Assembly: GCA_014804285.1 (NCBI GenBank)
Contig: JAAVAA010000080.1
Coordinates: 1-15,080, forward strand
Length of the DNA: 15,080 nucleotides
Source: Lachnospiraceae bacterium
Lineage (GTDB): Bacteria; Bacillota; Clostridia; Lachnospirales; Lachnospiraceae
Reading direction: 5' to 3'
Under the pieces are notes generated by a model. The model was not told the DNA's origin and searched no databases. It was given only the letters and a program-made list of their open reading frames with translations. Positions 6,475 through 14,011 of the stretch are shown piece after piece (the stretch's first letter is position 1; every line of letters begins with the position of its first letter). The position numbers were made by a program, and so were the translations under genes.

Positions 6475-7346
6475 GTTCCTCCTCCACATTTACTGCAGGG
6501 CACATATCCTTGCGCCTTGCTCAAAGAAATAATATAAACCGTTCTCTTAAGAGATGCACAATCCGAGCGCCCATGATACCTGCTGCCATCTTCTGTAATA
6601 AAAAGAATATCACTATTTTCGGGACGGCATCTCTCACAGGGATAATACTTTCCGCCGGAGGCATTTCTGATCACTCCAATCTGCTCTCCACTGACAGCCC
6701 TAATAGAAACCTGCAGATATGTACACTCATACGACATATGATATCTGCTTCCTGTTCTTGTTATATAAACACAAGTATCCTCTTCGGCAGTATGACCGAT
6801 ATCTTCATTTCCCTGAAAACCTACCCATGCATGACCAAAATATTCATCTTCAAATACAATATCTCCTATAGGGATCCACCGGATAAAAGGTTTTAACTGA
6901 TAATGAACCTTTAGATATACCAATCCATTATCATTTACTGTCGAAAAATCCTGTACAACAACACCTTTTTCTCCCCCGGCAACACATAAATAGGGAAATT
7001 TCTGCTTTTTCACATATGTAATAATACGCTTTGCAACCTCTTCTTCTGATACTCCTTGATTTTTTATTCGGGTTTGTATAAATGAGCTTTCGTTTCCCGC
7101 CTGATGAAGCGCTTCCTGCACATTGGACTGAATCCGCACAGCCTCCAAACTAAGCAATACCGTCATCATAAAAAACAAAAATATAGGAAGGACTATACTT
7201 CCTTCTAATGCCATGCTCCCATTTAATCGAATGGAGGAAAGAAAAAACACCCTCTTTCTTGACATGATTATAGTTTTCTTATGAGTTATGAGAGAAGGGA
7301 TTATTATCTTGGAGTTATTTGTTTTATGTCTAACAAAAGAGGGCAT
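6471..7346 (-). CDS. TadE-like pseudopilin with two C-terminal Ada-like zinc modules
   Basis: A 291-residue protein. After about 40 basic N-terminal residues comes LNGSMALEGSIVLPIFLFF (41-59), a prepilin-like helix in which cleavage after Gly43 leaves Glu48 at +5. A middle domain (about 78-190) has no motif I recognise. The C-terminus carries two copies of one module: GSRYH...C...L...PCERC (about 193-240) and GSRYH...C...L...PCSKC (about 248-287). Each offers one His and three Cys (His203, Cys208, Cys237, Cys240; His258, Cys263, Cys284, Cys287), as in Ada-type metal-binding folds, so one zinc per module is likely. GGAGG 8 nt before the ATG at 7346 decides the start over one 15 nt upstream. 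The modules should face the outside of the cell. Confidence 0.82.
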   Translation of the reverse strand: MPSFVRHKTNNSKIIIPSLITHKKTIIMSRKRVFFLSSIRLNGSMALEGSIVLPIFLFFMMTVLLSLEAVRIQSNVQEALHQAGNESSFIQTRIKNQGVSEEEVAKRIITYVKKQKFPYLCVAGGEKGVVVQDFSTVNDNGLVYLKVHYQLKPFIRWIPIGDIVFEDEYFGHAWVGFQGNEDIGHTAEEDTCVYITRTGSRYHMSYECTYLQVSIRAVSGEQIGVIRNASGGKYYPCERCRPENSDILFITEDGSRYHGRSDCASLKRTVYIISLSKAQGYVPCSKCGGGT

Positions 7347-7367
7347 TTTTCTTTCCTCCATCCGATT

Positions 7368-8756
7368 CTAAAAATATCCATATTTTCGTTGTAGCCGCAT
7401 AACCTCCGGCAGACTGCCTCCCGCATTAACCAACGCTTCATACCTTTCGATACACCAATCCATGCAAAAACCTGTATTCCCTTTTCGAAACCGAATATCC
7501 ATTTCCATAATATCCATTGCCCGAAGATTTAAAAGCTCTTCATCCATAAGCGCGATCATTCCTGCCAGATATTGACTGTAACAGAATCCATCACTCCCTT
7601 CACAGGTGCCAATAATACCCTCAAGCACCTTATCCACCGACATTTGATGAGCATCCTTTCGAAGCGGAATCCGTCCTCCTGCATATAAAGCTTTCATATC
7701 TCCGATACTCTCCAAAAAAGCGCAGGCATACAAAATGCTCTGTACTACCGGATCCTCAAATTCTCTCTTAAGCTGTACGACCTGAAGTTCATTTGCCGCT
7801 GCCTGTGCCTGACTGCGCAGATTTGCATCTGATAACGCCCGATTCGCGTTATCGGCAAATCTCCATCTGAAAATACGTTCCGCCACTGCGCTCATATTTT
7901 CCAGATCAGATTCCCTACCTTCCGCCAAATATTCAATTTGACAACAAAGAATAGCTTCGGCAAAAATATTTTCGTAGTTTCCCATTTTCTCAAACAAATA
8001 AGTCAAAAACTTTTCTTCGTCCTGCTTATATATCCGGTCAGAAACAGATGTATTTTGAATAGTTCGATGAGATATAAGGTTACCTGTATCTATACTGATA
8101 GGACTTAATCTATCCAGTCTGGCTTCTGCAAAATACAATGCGCTGCTTCCTGCAAGCCCGTAAACCCAATCCGCCGGGTTGGAAAGCTGCACTTCCTCCC
8201 ATTCGTTCTGGTCGTTCAGCACAAGGGGTAACTCCATCTCTGCAATCTGCCCCATAACATTCTCCCACTCACAAAGCGGATCCAAAGCTTCCAATTCAAT
8301 TAACTCATCTATGCAGGATAAGGCCAAAGTCTCCTCTCTTATGATTCCTGTATCTTCTACATAATTCACCGCCTGGTTTCGCATCGACATTCCTTTTCCT
8401 GCCGCCGCAGTTTCAAACGAAATAATTTCAACATCGCCGGTTTGAATGCCGCCCCATGGAGCGTTCTTTTTGTTATAAATTTGATTTGTATTTCTTTCTA
8501 TGTAAAGCCGTAAACGTTCCTCCACGTTTTCTTCTGACGGAGTTACACCTAAATAGGAAGCATCTATATAGAGAAGTCCATATTTGTCAAAAAGTTCCGT
8601 ATGATACTCTGAAAGAACCGCATTCATTCCGATATCCACTGCACACTCAAACCGTATTTTTTCTCCGTTCCTTATTGCGCAGAAGGTCAGGAACAAAATA
8701 AATCCGGTCAATATAGACAGGGACAATGCAAGAAATACAGTCAGATACCCTTTCAT
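7368..8756 (-). CDS. DUF5702-like TadG-type protein of the pilus locus
   Basis: A 462-residue protein with one N-terminal hydrophobic segment (MKGYLTVFLALSLSILTGF, to about residue 28) and a large, mostly helical extracytoplasmic part. The N-terminal pattern and position in a Clostridial Tad operon match the family known as DUF5702; conserved-looking segments include NAVLSEYHTELFDKYGLLY and a C-terminal ICYSQYLA-like stretch. It lacks the Glu at +5 of the prepilin motif (Phe instead), so it is probably not a peptidase substrate. It may play the part of TadG, the large pilus-associated anchor. The ATG overlaps the flp1 stop as TGATG, with no strong ribosome binding site, which points to translational coupling. 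Function is inferred from position only. Confidence 0.8.
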   Translation of the reverse strand: MKGYLTVFLALSLSILTGFILFLTFCAIRNGEKIRFECAVDIGMNAVLSEYHTELFDKYGLLYIDASYLGVTPSEENVEERLRLYIERNTNQIYNKKNAPWGGIQTGDVEIISFETAAAGKGMSMRNQAVNYVEDTGIIREETLALSCIDELIELEALDPLCEWENVMGQIAEMELPLVLNDQNEWEEVQLSNPADWVYGLAGSSALYFAEARLDRLSPISIDTGNLISHRTIQNTSVSDRIYKQDEEKFLTYLFEKMGNYENIFAEAILCCQIEYLAEGRESDLENMSAVAERIFRWRFADNANRALSDANLRSQAQAAANELQVVQLKREFEDPVVQSILYACAFLESIGDMKALYAGGRIPLRKDAHQMSVDKVLEGIIGTCEGSDGFCYSQYLAGMIALMDEELLNLRAMDIMEMDIRFRKGNTGFCMDWCIERYEALVNAGGSLPEVMRLQRKYGYF

Positions 8757-8941
8757 CAAGCCAGAATTGCAGAACTGTCCGCTGCAATTTTTTCAAATAT
8801 AATTTGTGCTAATTCCTGTATTTGGGTTTTAAAAATTAAAACCAATCCAATTAAAACGACAATAATTAAAATCATTTCCACCGTTCCCATTCCTTTGTTA
8901 TCTTTCTTCCATCCAGATAATTTTTTTAATTTTTTCTTCAT
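8756..8941 (-). CDS. flp1: Flp1-family type IVb pilin
   Basis: A 61-residue pilin precursor and the likely main subunit of the pilus. A basic leader ends in NKGMGTVEMILIIVV: cleavage after Gly17 gives a 44-residue mature pilin with Glu22 at +5, followed by a hydrophobic helix of about 20 residues and a short hydrophilic tail. Size and pattern match Flp/Flp1 pilins. AAGGAG with 6 nt spacing precedes the ATG, among the best ribosome binding sites in the operon, as suits an abundant subunit. The gene follows tadC after 49 nt and overlaps the DUF5702-like gene by 1 nt. It is the only pilin-sized gene in the locus. Confidence 0.9.
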   Translation of the reverse strand: MKKKLKKLSGWKKDNKGMGTVEMILIIVVLIGLVLIFKTQIQELAQIIFEKIAADSSAILA

Positions 8942-8990
8942 AAAAATCTCCTTTCCTGCTTTTAATTTTTAATTATTACATCTTAATACC

Positions 8991-10304
8991 TTATACATTT
9001 CCAAACCCTATGTAGGCTGGTAAAAGCACCAACATCATAACTACAGCCAGCATCATGATCATAGGAAGCAGCAATTTCGTTCCCGCCTCCTCTCCTATTT
9101 TCCTTGCATAATTTCTTCTGTCTTCCTGCGCCGTATATGCCTCTTGTGCCAAAAGCTGTATAAGCTGGCTATTTCCCTGTTTTAAATGTACTCCCAGCAA
9201 AAAGCTGAGACGACGATATCTCATTTCTCCGCATCTTTGTCCCCATTGCTGGTATACCTGTTCCTCCTCCATACCATTCTCCAATTGATAGCAAAGCGTT
9301 TTTATTTCTTTATATAAATGCTTTTTTCCTTGTGTCTTTTCCTGTGCCTCATAATCGTCCGCAATTTTGGCAAACGCATTTCTTATGGTAAGACCGGCCA
9401 TCAAATATAGCCGCAGCATACTGACAAATCCTGCATATTCGGCCATTAACTGTCCATTTCTTTTTTGAATGCCTTTTTTTAAATCCCTGTCCAAACCTCT
9501 TCCGGCGATGACTGCTGCCAGCAAAAACAACAGAAGAACTAAAAAGCTATATTCCTTTTTCTGCTCTTTCCAACTGATCAGCTTCCCATCTAATCTTTGG
9601 GGCAGAATGAGCTGTTTCTCACTGTCATCTTCCATTTCTTCCCTAACCAGTTCATTTTCCAGTTCCCTGAAAAAAATCTCTTCCTCAGACAGCGTTTCCG
9701 GCAGCAGAAAAACATTGATCTCAAAAACATCATTAACCTCCTGCTGTTTGTCCTTAATAACGGCTCTTAGTGCAACCCATTCTCCTCCTTTTGAAGTTTC
9801 CTGCCTTTTCACCGTTCCGTTTGATTCTATCCGATCCTGATTTCCGCTTTCCCAACTAATCTGGAACGGATATCCTTTTACTGACGTAACCAGATTCAAA
9901 TTCGTCGTCACATGACACAGATCCTGATTTTTGCCTTTGATCATATCAGGCAGTGCAGCCCAAAGATCCTTCATCAATTTTTCCTTTTCCGCTATGGTAT
10001 ATTGCCTTTCACGGACAGATAAATCAATTTTCCGATTCCAATCTTCTGCCCGTGCCAGCAATGTAACTTTGAAATCACCTGCACCCCATTCATTTCTGAC
10101 TAACCGTGCCCCTTCTGCCAGTTTCGTCCCCATTCGGCTGCTCAAATGCAGACTTAAGGCAGACACTACCCCAACCATAACGATCAATCCCATTAGTACT
10201 ATCTTCTTTTTTTGATAATCCTTATACAACTTTTCCTGATCTTTACCGGGATTAAGCTGTGTAAGCATTTTGACAATGACTGCATTTTTTCTTTTTTCGC
10301 TCAC
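8991..10304 (-). CDS. tadC: TadC-like pilus platform protein with an Ig-like extracytoplasmic insert
   Basis: A 437-residue member of the GspF/TadC group. TM1 lies at about 34-53, TM2 at 252-269 and TM3 at 411-431, with a T2SSF-type cytoplasmic domain at about 285-410 (LRLYLMAGLTIRNAF, LSFLLGVHLKQGNSQLI). TadC should form the inner platform with TadB and transmit the motion of TadA. Between TM1 and TM2 lies an extracytoplasmic part of about 200 residues. Its segment at about 130-200 (VKGYPFQISWESGNQDRIESNGTV) resembles bacterial Ig-like domains of the aBig type. The start codon is GTG, with AGGGG 6 nt upstream. It lies 59 nt after tadB. Platform identity is firm; the Ig-like call rests on sequence pattern. 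Confidence 0.87.
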   Translation of the reverse strand: MSEKRKNAVIVKMLTQLNPGKDQEKLYKDYQKKKIVLMGLIVMVGVVSALSLHLSSRMGTKLAEGARLVRNEWGAGDFKVTLLARAEDWNRKIDLSVRERQYTIAEKEKLMKDLWAALPDMIKGKNQDLCHVTTNLNLVTSVKGYPFQISWESGNQDRIESNGTVKRQETSKGGEWVALRAVIKDKQQEVNDVFEINVFLLPETLSEEEIFFRELENELVREEMEDDSEKQLILPQRLDGKLISWKEQKKEYSFLVLLLFLLAAVIAGRGLDRDLKKGIQKRNGQLMAEYAGFVSMLRLYLMAGLTIRNAFAKIADDYEAQEKTQGKKHLYKEIKTLCYQLENGMEEEQVYQQWGQRCGEMRYRRLSFLLGVHLKQGNSQLIQLLAQEAYTAQEDRRNYARKIGEEAGTKLLLPMIMMLAVVMMLVLLPAYIGFGNV

Positions 10305-10363
10305 TTATTTCCCCTTTGCTTATTTCATCTGATGCTCATTTCCGGCAATACCTTAATAATTAT

Positions 10364-11152
10364 TTATATTGCTGTAGGAATCATTTTTTGTGACAAAATA
10401 TATGCAGCAATGTATAAGGCAAGACATACTGTCATAATGATCATTCCTCCCAGACAATGATATAATCCGTCAAAGTAACCGGGAGAGGTAAGACTAATAT
10501 AAAAGATAATCAAAAAAGGCATGGCATTCATAATTTTCTGCTCCAGTTTCCTTGCACAAAGCAGTACTTCTATTTCTTTTTCCGTCTCTAATTTTCTTAT
10601 GATAATACCCGCTGTTTTTTCCATTACAGCTGCTATATTACCGCTGCTTTTCCCGGAAATTTCGTAAACGGAAGCAAATTCTTGTATCTCTTCTATTTGC
10701 GTCTGGTTTCCTATTTGACGCCACAACACGGAAAACTCAATATTATTTTCTCTTCCTGTTTGAAGAATTTTGAGCATCCTACAGACAGCGCTTCCGGATC
10801 CGTAAAGATTTTTCATGTCATAATAGCTGGAAAGAAAAGCATTTTCTGCGGAATAACCCGCTTTCTGGCCGGTTGACACCAGAAGCAAAAGTTCTTTAAA
10901 CTGTTCCCTTGCTTCTCCTCTTTTCCGGAAGAGAAGCAGTTCTTTTTCCATCCGATAATATCCTGTTCCAATGAGGCACAGCGGCAACAATGCCCATAAT
11001 TCCCGATAAAAGAAATAATCTATGATACAGATAATTAATATGCTCTTTAAAAAAAGGAATATTTTTTCTTTAAAAGAAAATGGAATCAGACTGCTTTCCC
11101 GTTCCTGCAGAACACCGTAGCGGAGTTGTTTTCTTCTATTTTTATCACTCAT
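10364..11152 (-). CDS. tadB: TadB-like pilus platform protein
   Basis: A 262-residue T2SSF-family membrane protein. Two membrane segments lie at about 28-46 and 50-66, a cytoplasmic helical domain at about 75-205 (LLLLVSTGQKAGYSAENAF, FASVYEISGKSSGNIAAVM), and two further membrane segments near 208-225 and 233-253. Such proteins pair with TadC as the membrane platform on which the TadA ATPase acts. The ATG at 11152 is preceded by GAGG with 7 nt spacing and overlaps the tadA stop by 8 nt (ATGAGTGA), so translation is probably coupled; a TTG one codon earlier is less likely. It is shorter than many TadB proteins but appears complete. Confidence 0.9.
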   Translation of the reverse strand: MSDKNRRKQLRYGVLQERESSLIPFSFKEKIFLFLKSILIICIIDYFFYRELWALLPLCLIGTGYYRMEKELLLFRKRGEAREQFKELLLLVSTGQKAGYSAENAFLSSYYDMKNLYGSGSAVCRMLKILQTGRENNIEFSVLWRQIGNQTQIEEIQEFASVYEISGKSSGNIAAVMEKTAGIIIRKLETEKEIEVLLCARKLEQKIMNAMPFLIIFYISLTSPGYFDGLYHCLGGMIIMTVCLALYIAAYILSQKMIPTAI

Positions 11153-12317
11153 CAATATACCTCAGTATCCCCTCAATCTTTTCATTTAAGCCAATACCGG
11201 CCGACTCAAAACGGAAAATTGTTTTCATTTGTACTTCTCCATCTTCAAATCCAACAGGCCTGGCAATTTCCAAAACGCGCCTGCTTCCATCTTTCAGTCT
11301 TCCCAGATGAATCATAAAGTCAAATCCGGATGCAATCTGTTTACGAATTGCAGATATAGGCATTTCCATTCCCATAAGAACCATCGTTTCAAGTCTGCTT
11401 ACCACATCCCTGACACTATTTGCATGAACGGTTGTCATAGCACTATGTCCTACATTTACACTTTGAAGCATATCCACTGCCTCCTTCCCCCGAACCTCCC
11501 CAACAATGATTCTATCAGGGCGCATACGCAGTGATGTTTTAATCAGATCTCTGATCGTAATTTCCCGACATCCCTCTACATTCACATTTCTCGTTTCCAT
11601 ACTGACCAGATTCGGGATCCCGCTTAACTGTAATTCTGCGCTGTCTTCAATGGTTATCACCCTTTCTCTCTTCGGGATAAATTGTGATAGAACATTTAAA
11701 AAAGTTGTTTTTCCCGATCCTGTCCCTCCGGACACAAGGATATTGCTTCCCGCTTCCACCTGCCCTTTCAGCCATTCTTTACATTCTTCTGTAACAGAAC
11801 CAAAAGCAATCAATTCCTCCATGGTAATCGGTTTGGGCGGAAAACGGCGGATGGTAAGAATCGGACCATTCAAGGCGACTGGTTCCAGTACCACATTTAC
11901 TCTGGCTCCATCCTTTAACCTGGCGTCAACAATGGGAGATGCTTCATTGACCACCCGGTTACATTCCGATGTAATCTGCCGGATAATATGTTTTAATTTT
12001 TCTTTTGAATCAAAGCAAATATCCAGTTTTTGCAGCTTCCCATTTTTTTCTACAAAAATTCCGCTTGTTCCGTTAACCATGATCTCAGTTATCTCAGGAT
12101 CCTCAATCAATTTCTGCAAAATTCCCAGCTGTCTGATGGAATGAAAAATATCCCTTCGAAGCTGTTCCCTTACCCCGATGTCCATATAGTGCTTTTTACT
12201 TTCTTTTTGAATCTGCTCATCAATCAATTCTCTTATTTCTTCTTCTGACAAATGTCTGGACAAATCAATCCTGTCCACAATAACTTCCTGAAGCGTTTTT
12301 CTTTCTTCACCATCCAT
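11145..12317 (-). CDS. tadA: TadA/CpaF pilus assembly ATPase
   Basis: A 390-residue secretion ATPase of the VirB11/CpaF/TadA family, a cytoplasmic hexameric motor that drives Flp pilus assembly. After a helical N-terminal domain (1-75) comes a PAS-like region with EITEIMVNGTSGIFVEKNG (75-93). The motor domain has Walker A GGTGSGKTT (197-205), Asp box TIEDSAELQL (222-231), Walker B RIIVGEVRG (269-277) and His box GHSAMTTVHAN (290-300), all intact. I start at the ATG 4 nt after the tadZ stop, served by GAGG about 12 nt upstream. An in-frame ATG at 12389 would overlap tadZ by 68 nt and has no ribosome binding site. Unlike TadZ, it shows no sign of lost catalytic residues. Confidence 0.95.
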   Translation of the reverse strand: MDGEERKTLQEVIVDRIDLSRHLSEEEIRELIDEQIQKESKKHYMDIGVREQLRRDIFHSIRQLGILQKLIEDPEITEIMVNGTSGIFVEKNGKLQKLDICFDSKEKLKHIIRQITSECNRVVNEASPIVDARLKDGARVNVVLEPVALNGPILTIRRFPPKPITMEELIAFGSVTEECKEWLKGQVEAGSNILVSGGTGSGKTTFLNVLSQFIPKRERVITIEDSAELQLSGIPNLVSMETRNVNVEGCREITIRDLIKTSLRMRPDRIIVGEVRGKEAVDMLQSVNVGHSAMTTVHANSVRDVVSRLETMVLMGMEMPISAIRKQIASGFDFMIHLGRLKDGSRRVLEIARPVGFEDGEVQMKTIFRFESAGIGLNEKIEGILRYIDE

Positions 12318-12321
12318 ATTC

Positions 12322-13338
12322 TTACTTATCCTCTTTATCCAGCAGATCCGGAAAAACCTCTGTTTTGATATATGCTGCCAGTTCTCCATAGGTCAATTCT
12401 TCAAAACGTGCCGGTAGTTCCCGGAAAACCGGAAGCTTCCACTTTGTAGTTCTCACACTGATATCCCCGTAATTCATATATTCCAATGCCTTTTCATACT
12501 GATCGATCTTGGCCATTGCAAGTCCGTCATCCCTGGATATTGTATAAATGTGCTCGCAGCTCCTTAATATATCCCACAAATCTGCCACAACATCTGATAA
12601 ATCCAAAATCAGATACTCATATTCGCTGGTCTTTTCAATCTCCTGAAACAGATCGATCCACTGATTTCCCCTTATTCCCGCAAGGTTTTGATAAATTTCC
12701 GCCGGTGGAATAAAATCAAGTCCGTTTACGGTTTCTATCATACTCTCCAATCGATACGAAAGCTTTTCCCTTGCACACTCAAAATAATACATAAGATCCG
12801 AAAGATCATTTTCATAATGCTTGTTCAACATCCTTCCAAACCCGGAATACGCTTCGAAATTCAAATACAGAGTCTTATACCTTTTTGCGAGCATCTGCCC
12901 CAAAGTCAACGAAAAGGTTGTCTGGAGACATCTCCCTATAGGTGTGTAAATACCAACGATCCGCATTTTCTTTAGCCCTGTCCTCAAAGTAACAGATACC
13001 GCTTCCGATCTGTCTGTGTAATAAGCCATGATTTCGTGAAGAATATTTTCACTTGATTGATATTTGTTGATATGATGCAGAGTTTTGTTAAGATTTTTTC
13101 CGCTCTCGCTCAAAATAATGATATGTGGAATTTGCAGGGTTTCCACTTCCCTCTTATACACGTTTTCTGAAATGAGCAGACATTCAATATCCCTTATCTT
13201 ACTGTAGGTGTAAAACCTGTCCTCATCAGTAAAAACATAAACCTCAAAGGGCAGGTTCATTTTCTCCCCAATAAAATCCATAAGACGATACGCATAACTC
13301 TCCTCACCATCAAAAATCGCAAGGATTTTTTTGTTCAA
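12322..13338 (-). CDS. tadZ: TadZ/CpaE-like pilus localisation protein with a degenerate P-loop
   Basis: A 338-residue protein of the CpaE/TadZ type: a response-regulator-like N-terminal part (1-105) and a ParA/MinD-like part (about 122-330). TadZ proteins place the Tad machine, often at a pole. The deviant Walker A region reads IYTPIGRCLQTTFSL (130-144): both lysines of the usual KGGxGKT are missing (Ile and Gln in their places). A Walker B-like YLILDLSD (242-249) remains. The best start is TTG at 13338, with GGAGG 6 nt upstream. An ATG 39 nt earlier (13377) has no ribosome binding site. It is the first gene of the pilus operon and ends 4 nt before tadA. Whether it binds ATP is doubtful. Confidence 0.85.
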   Translation of the reverse strand: MNKKILAIFDGEESYAYRLMDFIGEKMNLPFEVYVFTDEDRFYTYSKIRDIECLLISENVYKREVETLQIPHIIILSESGKNLNKTLHHINKYQSSENILHEIMAYYTDRSEAVSVTLRTGLKKMRIVGIYTPIGRCLQTTFSLTLGQMLAKRYKTLYLNFEAYSGFGRMLNKHYENDLSDLMYYFECAREKLSYRLESMIETVNGLDFIPPAEIYQNLAGIRGNQWIDLFQEIEKTSEYEYLILDLSDVVADLWDILRSCEHIYTISRDDGLAMAKIDQYEKALEYMNYGDISVRTTKWKLPVFRELPARFEELTYGELAAYIKTEVFPDLLDKEDK

Positions 13339-13430
13339 TAATAGCCTCCTTTTCTTGAATTTGTTGTCAATGTACATTTTAAAAACTGATTTTCGGAAGG
13401 AATCCTCCCATTGAAATCAAGATCCGACAC

Positions 13431-13443
13431 CATGATAATCATG
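13431..13443. promoter_or_regulatory. Perfect palindrome in the tad leader
   Basis: CATGATAATCATG is a perfect inverted repeat (6-bp arms, 1-bp centre) about 45-55 nt downstream of the predicted tad start. It could be an operator or a small RNA structure. Nothing else supports a specific regulator. Confidence 0.3.
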
Positions 13444-13492
13444 CGCCGTATAAATGAAGATATTAAGAATGAACTTCTTGATTGTGAAGTTG

Positions 13493-13521
13493 ATTATATA
13501 AAATGATAATAAACTTGTCCA
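13493..13521 (-). promoter_or_regulatory. Promoter of the tad pilus operon
   Basis: On the minus strand TGGACA (13521-13516), a 17-nt spacer and TATAAT (13498-13493) make a strong sigma-A promoter. The start is predicted near 13486, giving a leader of about 148 nt before the TTG of tadZ. No riboswitch consensus that I know, including c-di-GMP-I, is recognisable in this leader. Confidence 0.75.
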
Positions 13522-13557
13522 GTCTATTTTTATATTTTCTGTATTTTTGTTAATTTC

Positions 13558-13830
13558 TTACAAAGTCATATAAAAATTAATTCCCAAAATCATTGCAACC
13601 CCAGGAAATCCAAGGATTGCGGATGTCAAAAAAGTGGCAAAACTATACCCTATCTCCACCCCAGGCATAAAGCGGGCAAGAAAAAAATTATAAAAATATG
13701 CTATCAACATACCGGATATCCCCCGCAAAACAAAATTTAATATGATTTCCGCACGATTCCGAAAAATCCCAATCAACAACACTGCCGCTAATATTCCTAC
13801 TATAAAGAAAATACCTGTATATCTGTCCAT
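13558..13830 (-). CDS. bofA: Pro-sigma-K processing inhibitor BofA
   Basis: A 90-residue membrane protein, normal length for BofA, which with SpoIVFA holds the intramembrane protease SpoIVFB inactive until the forespore signal arrives during sporulation. It has hydrophobic segments at about 6-22, 36-52 and 64-88, and the signature SAILGFPGVAMILG (70-83, compare SGILGIPGIA in Bacillus). By my alignment from memory, the Bacillus residues Asn48 and Thr64 are kept (Asn48, Thr66), but Asn61 is Ser63. The ATG has AGGGGG 6 nt upstream. A sigma-E-like promoter lies in front, and a yaaL-like gene stands next to it in divergent orientation. Some Clostridia keep BofA without an obvious SpoIVFA, so its exact partners here are unknown. 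Confidence 0.88.
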   Translation of the reverse strand: MDRYTGIFFIVGILAAVLLIGIFRNRAEIILNFVLRGISGMLIAYFYNFFLARFMPGVEIGYSFATFLTSAILGFPGVAMILGINFYMTL

Positions 13831-13852
13831 GCATATCCCCCTTTTCCAATTA

Positions 13853-13881
13853 AATATATGCCGGAAATTTTTCTACTATGA
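13853..13881 (-). promoter_or_regulatory. bofA: Sigma-E-like promoter of bofA
   Basis: On the minus strand TCATAGT (13881-13875) and CATATATT (13860-13853) are separated by 14 nt. They match the Bacillus sigma-E elements (K-M-ATATT and CATACA-H-T) with one mismatch each, at correct spacing. The start would be near 13846, 16 nt before the bofA ATG. In Bacillus subtilis bofA belongs to the sigma-E regulon, which makes the match more credible. Confidence 0.6.
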
Positions 13882-13966
13882 TGGAATAAAGGAAAATTTT
13901 TCTGCTTATACTCATAACATACAGGTAATTATTGGATAATTTCGGAATAAGATGTAAAGAGATCAA

Positions 13967-13984
13967 ATATGCATCCTATATGCA
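13967..13984. repeat. Direct repeat ATATGCA upstream of the yaaL-like gene
   Basis: ATATGCA occurs at 13967-13973 and 13978-13984, an 11-bp period that places both copies on one face of the helix, about 30-45 bp before the yaaL-like start and within the divergent intergenic region. It might bind a regulator; the copies are short enough to be chance. Confidence 0.3.
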
Positions 13985-14011
13985 AATCTGTTAATTGAAT
14001 GGAGAATAATT

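Noticed and set aside
11506..12144. A 212-codon plus-strand frame
   Set aside because: It is the shadow of tadA, whose ATPase motifs are all intact on the other strand.
12318..12389. Longer N-terminus for tadA
   Set aside because: It would overlap tadZ by 68 nt and has no ribosome binding site; the ATG at 12317 is 4 nt after the tadZ stop.
13339..13377. ATG start of tadZ 39 nt upstream of the chosen TTG
   Set aside because: There is no ribosome binding site before that ATG, whereas GGAGG is perfectly placed for the TTG.
13339..13486. A c-di-GMP riboswitch in the tad leader
   Set aside because: Tad and motility genes in Clostridia sometimes have one, but I could not find the conserved core or a convincing paired stem.
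13409..13503. A short plus-strand frame ending in RRINEDIKNELLDCEVDYIK
   Set aside because: The composition looks protein-like, but it is only about 24-31 codons, has a poor start context and lies across the tad promoter; it could be a remnant, but nothing supports a gene.
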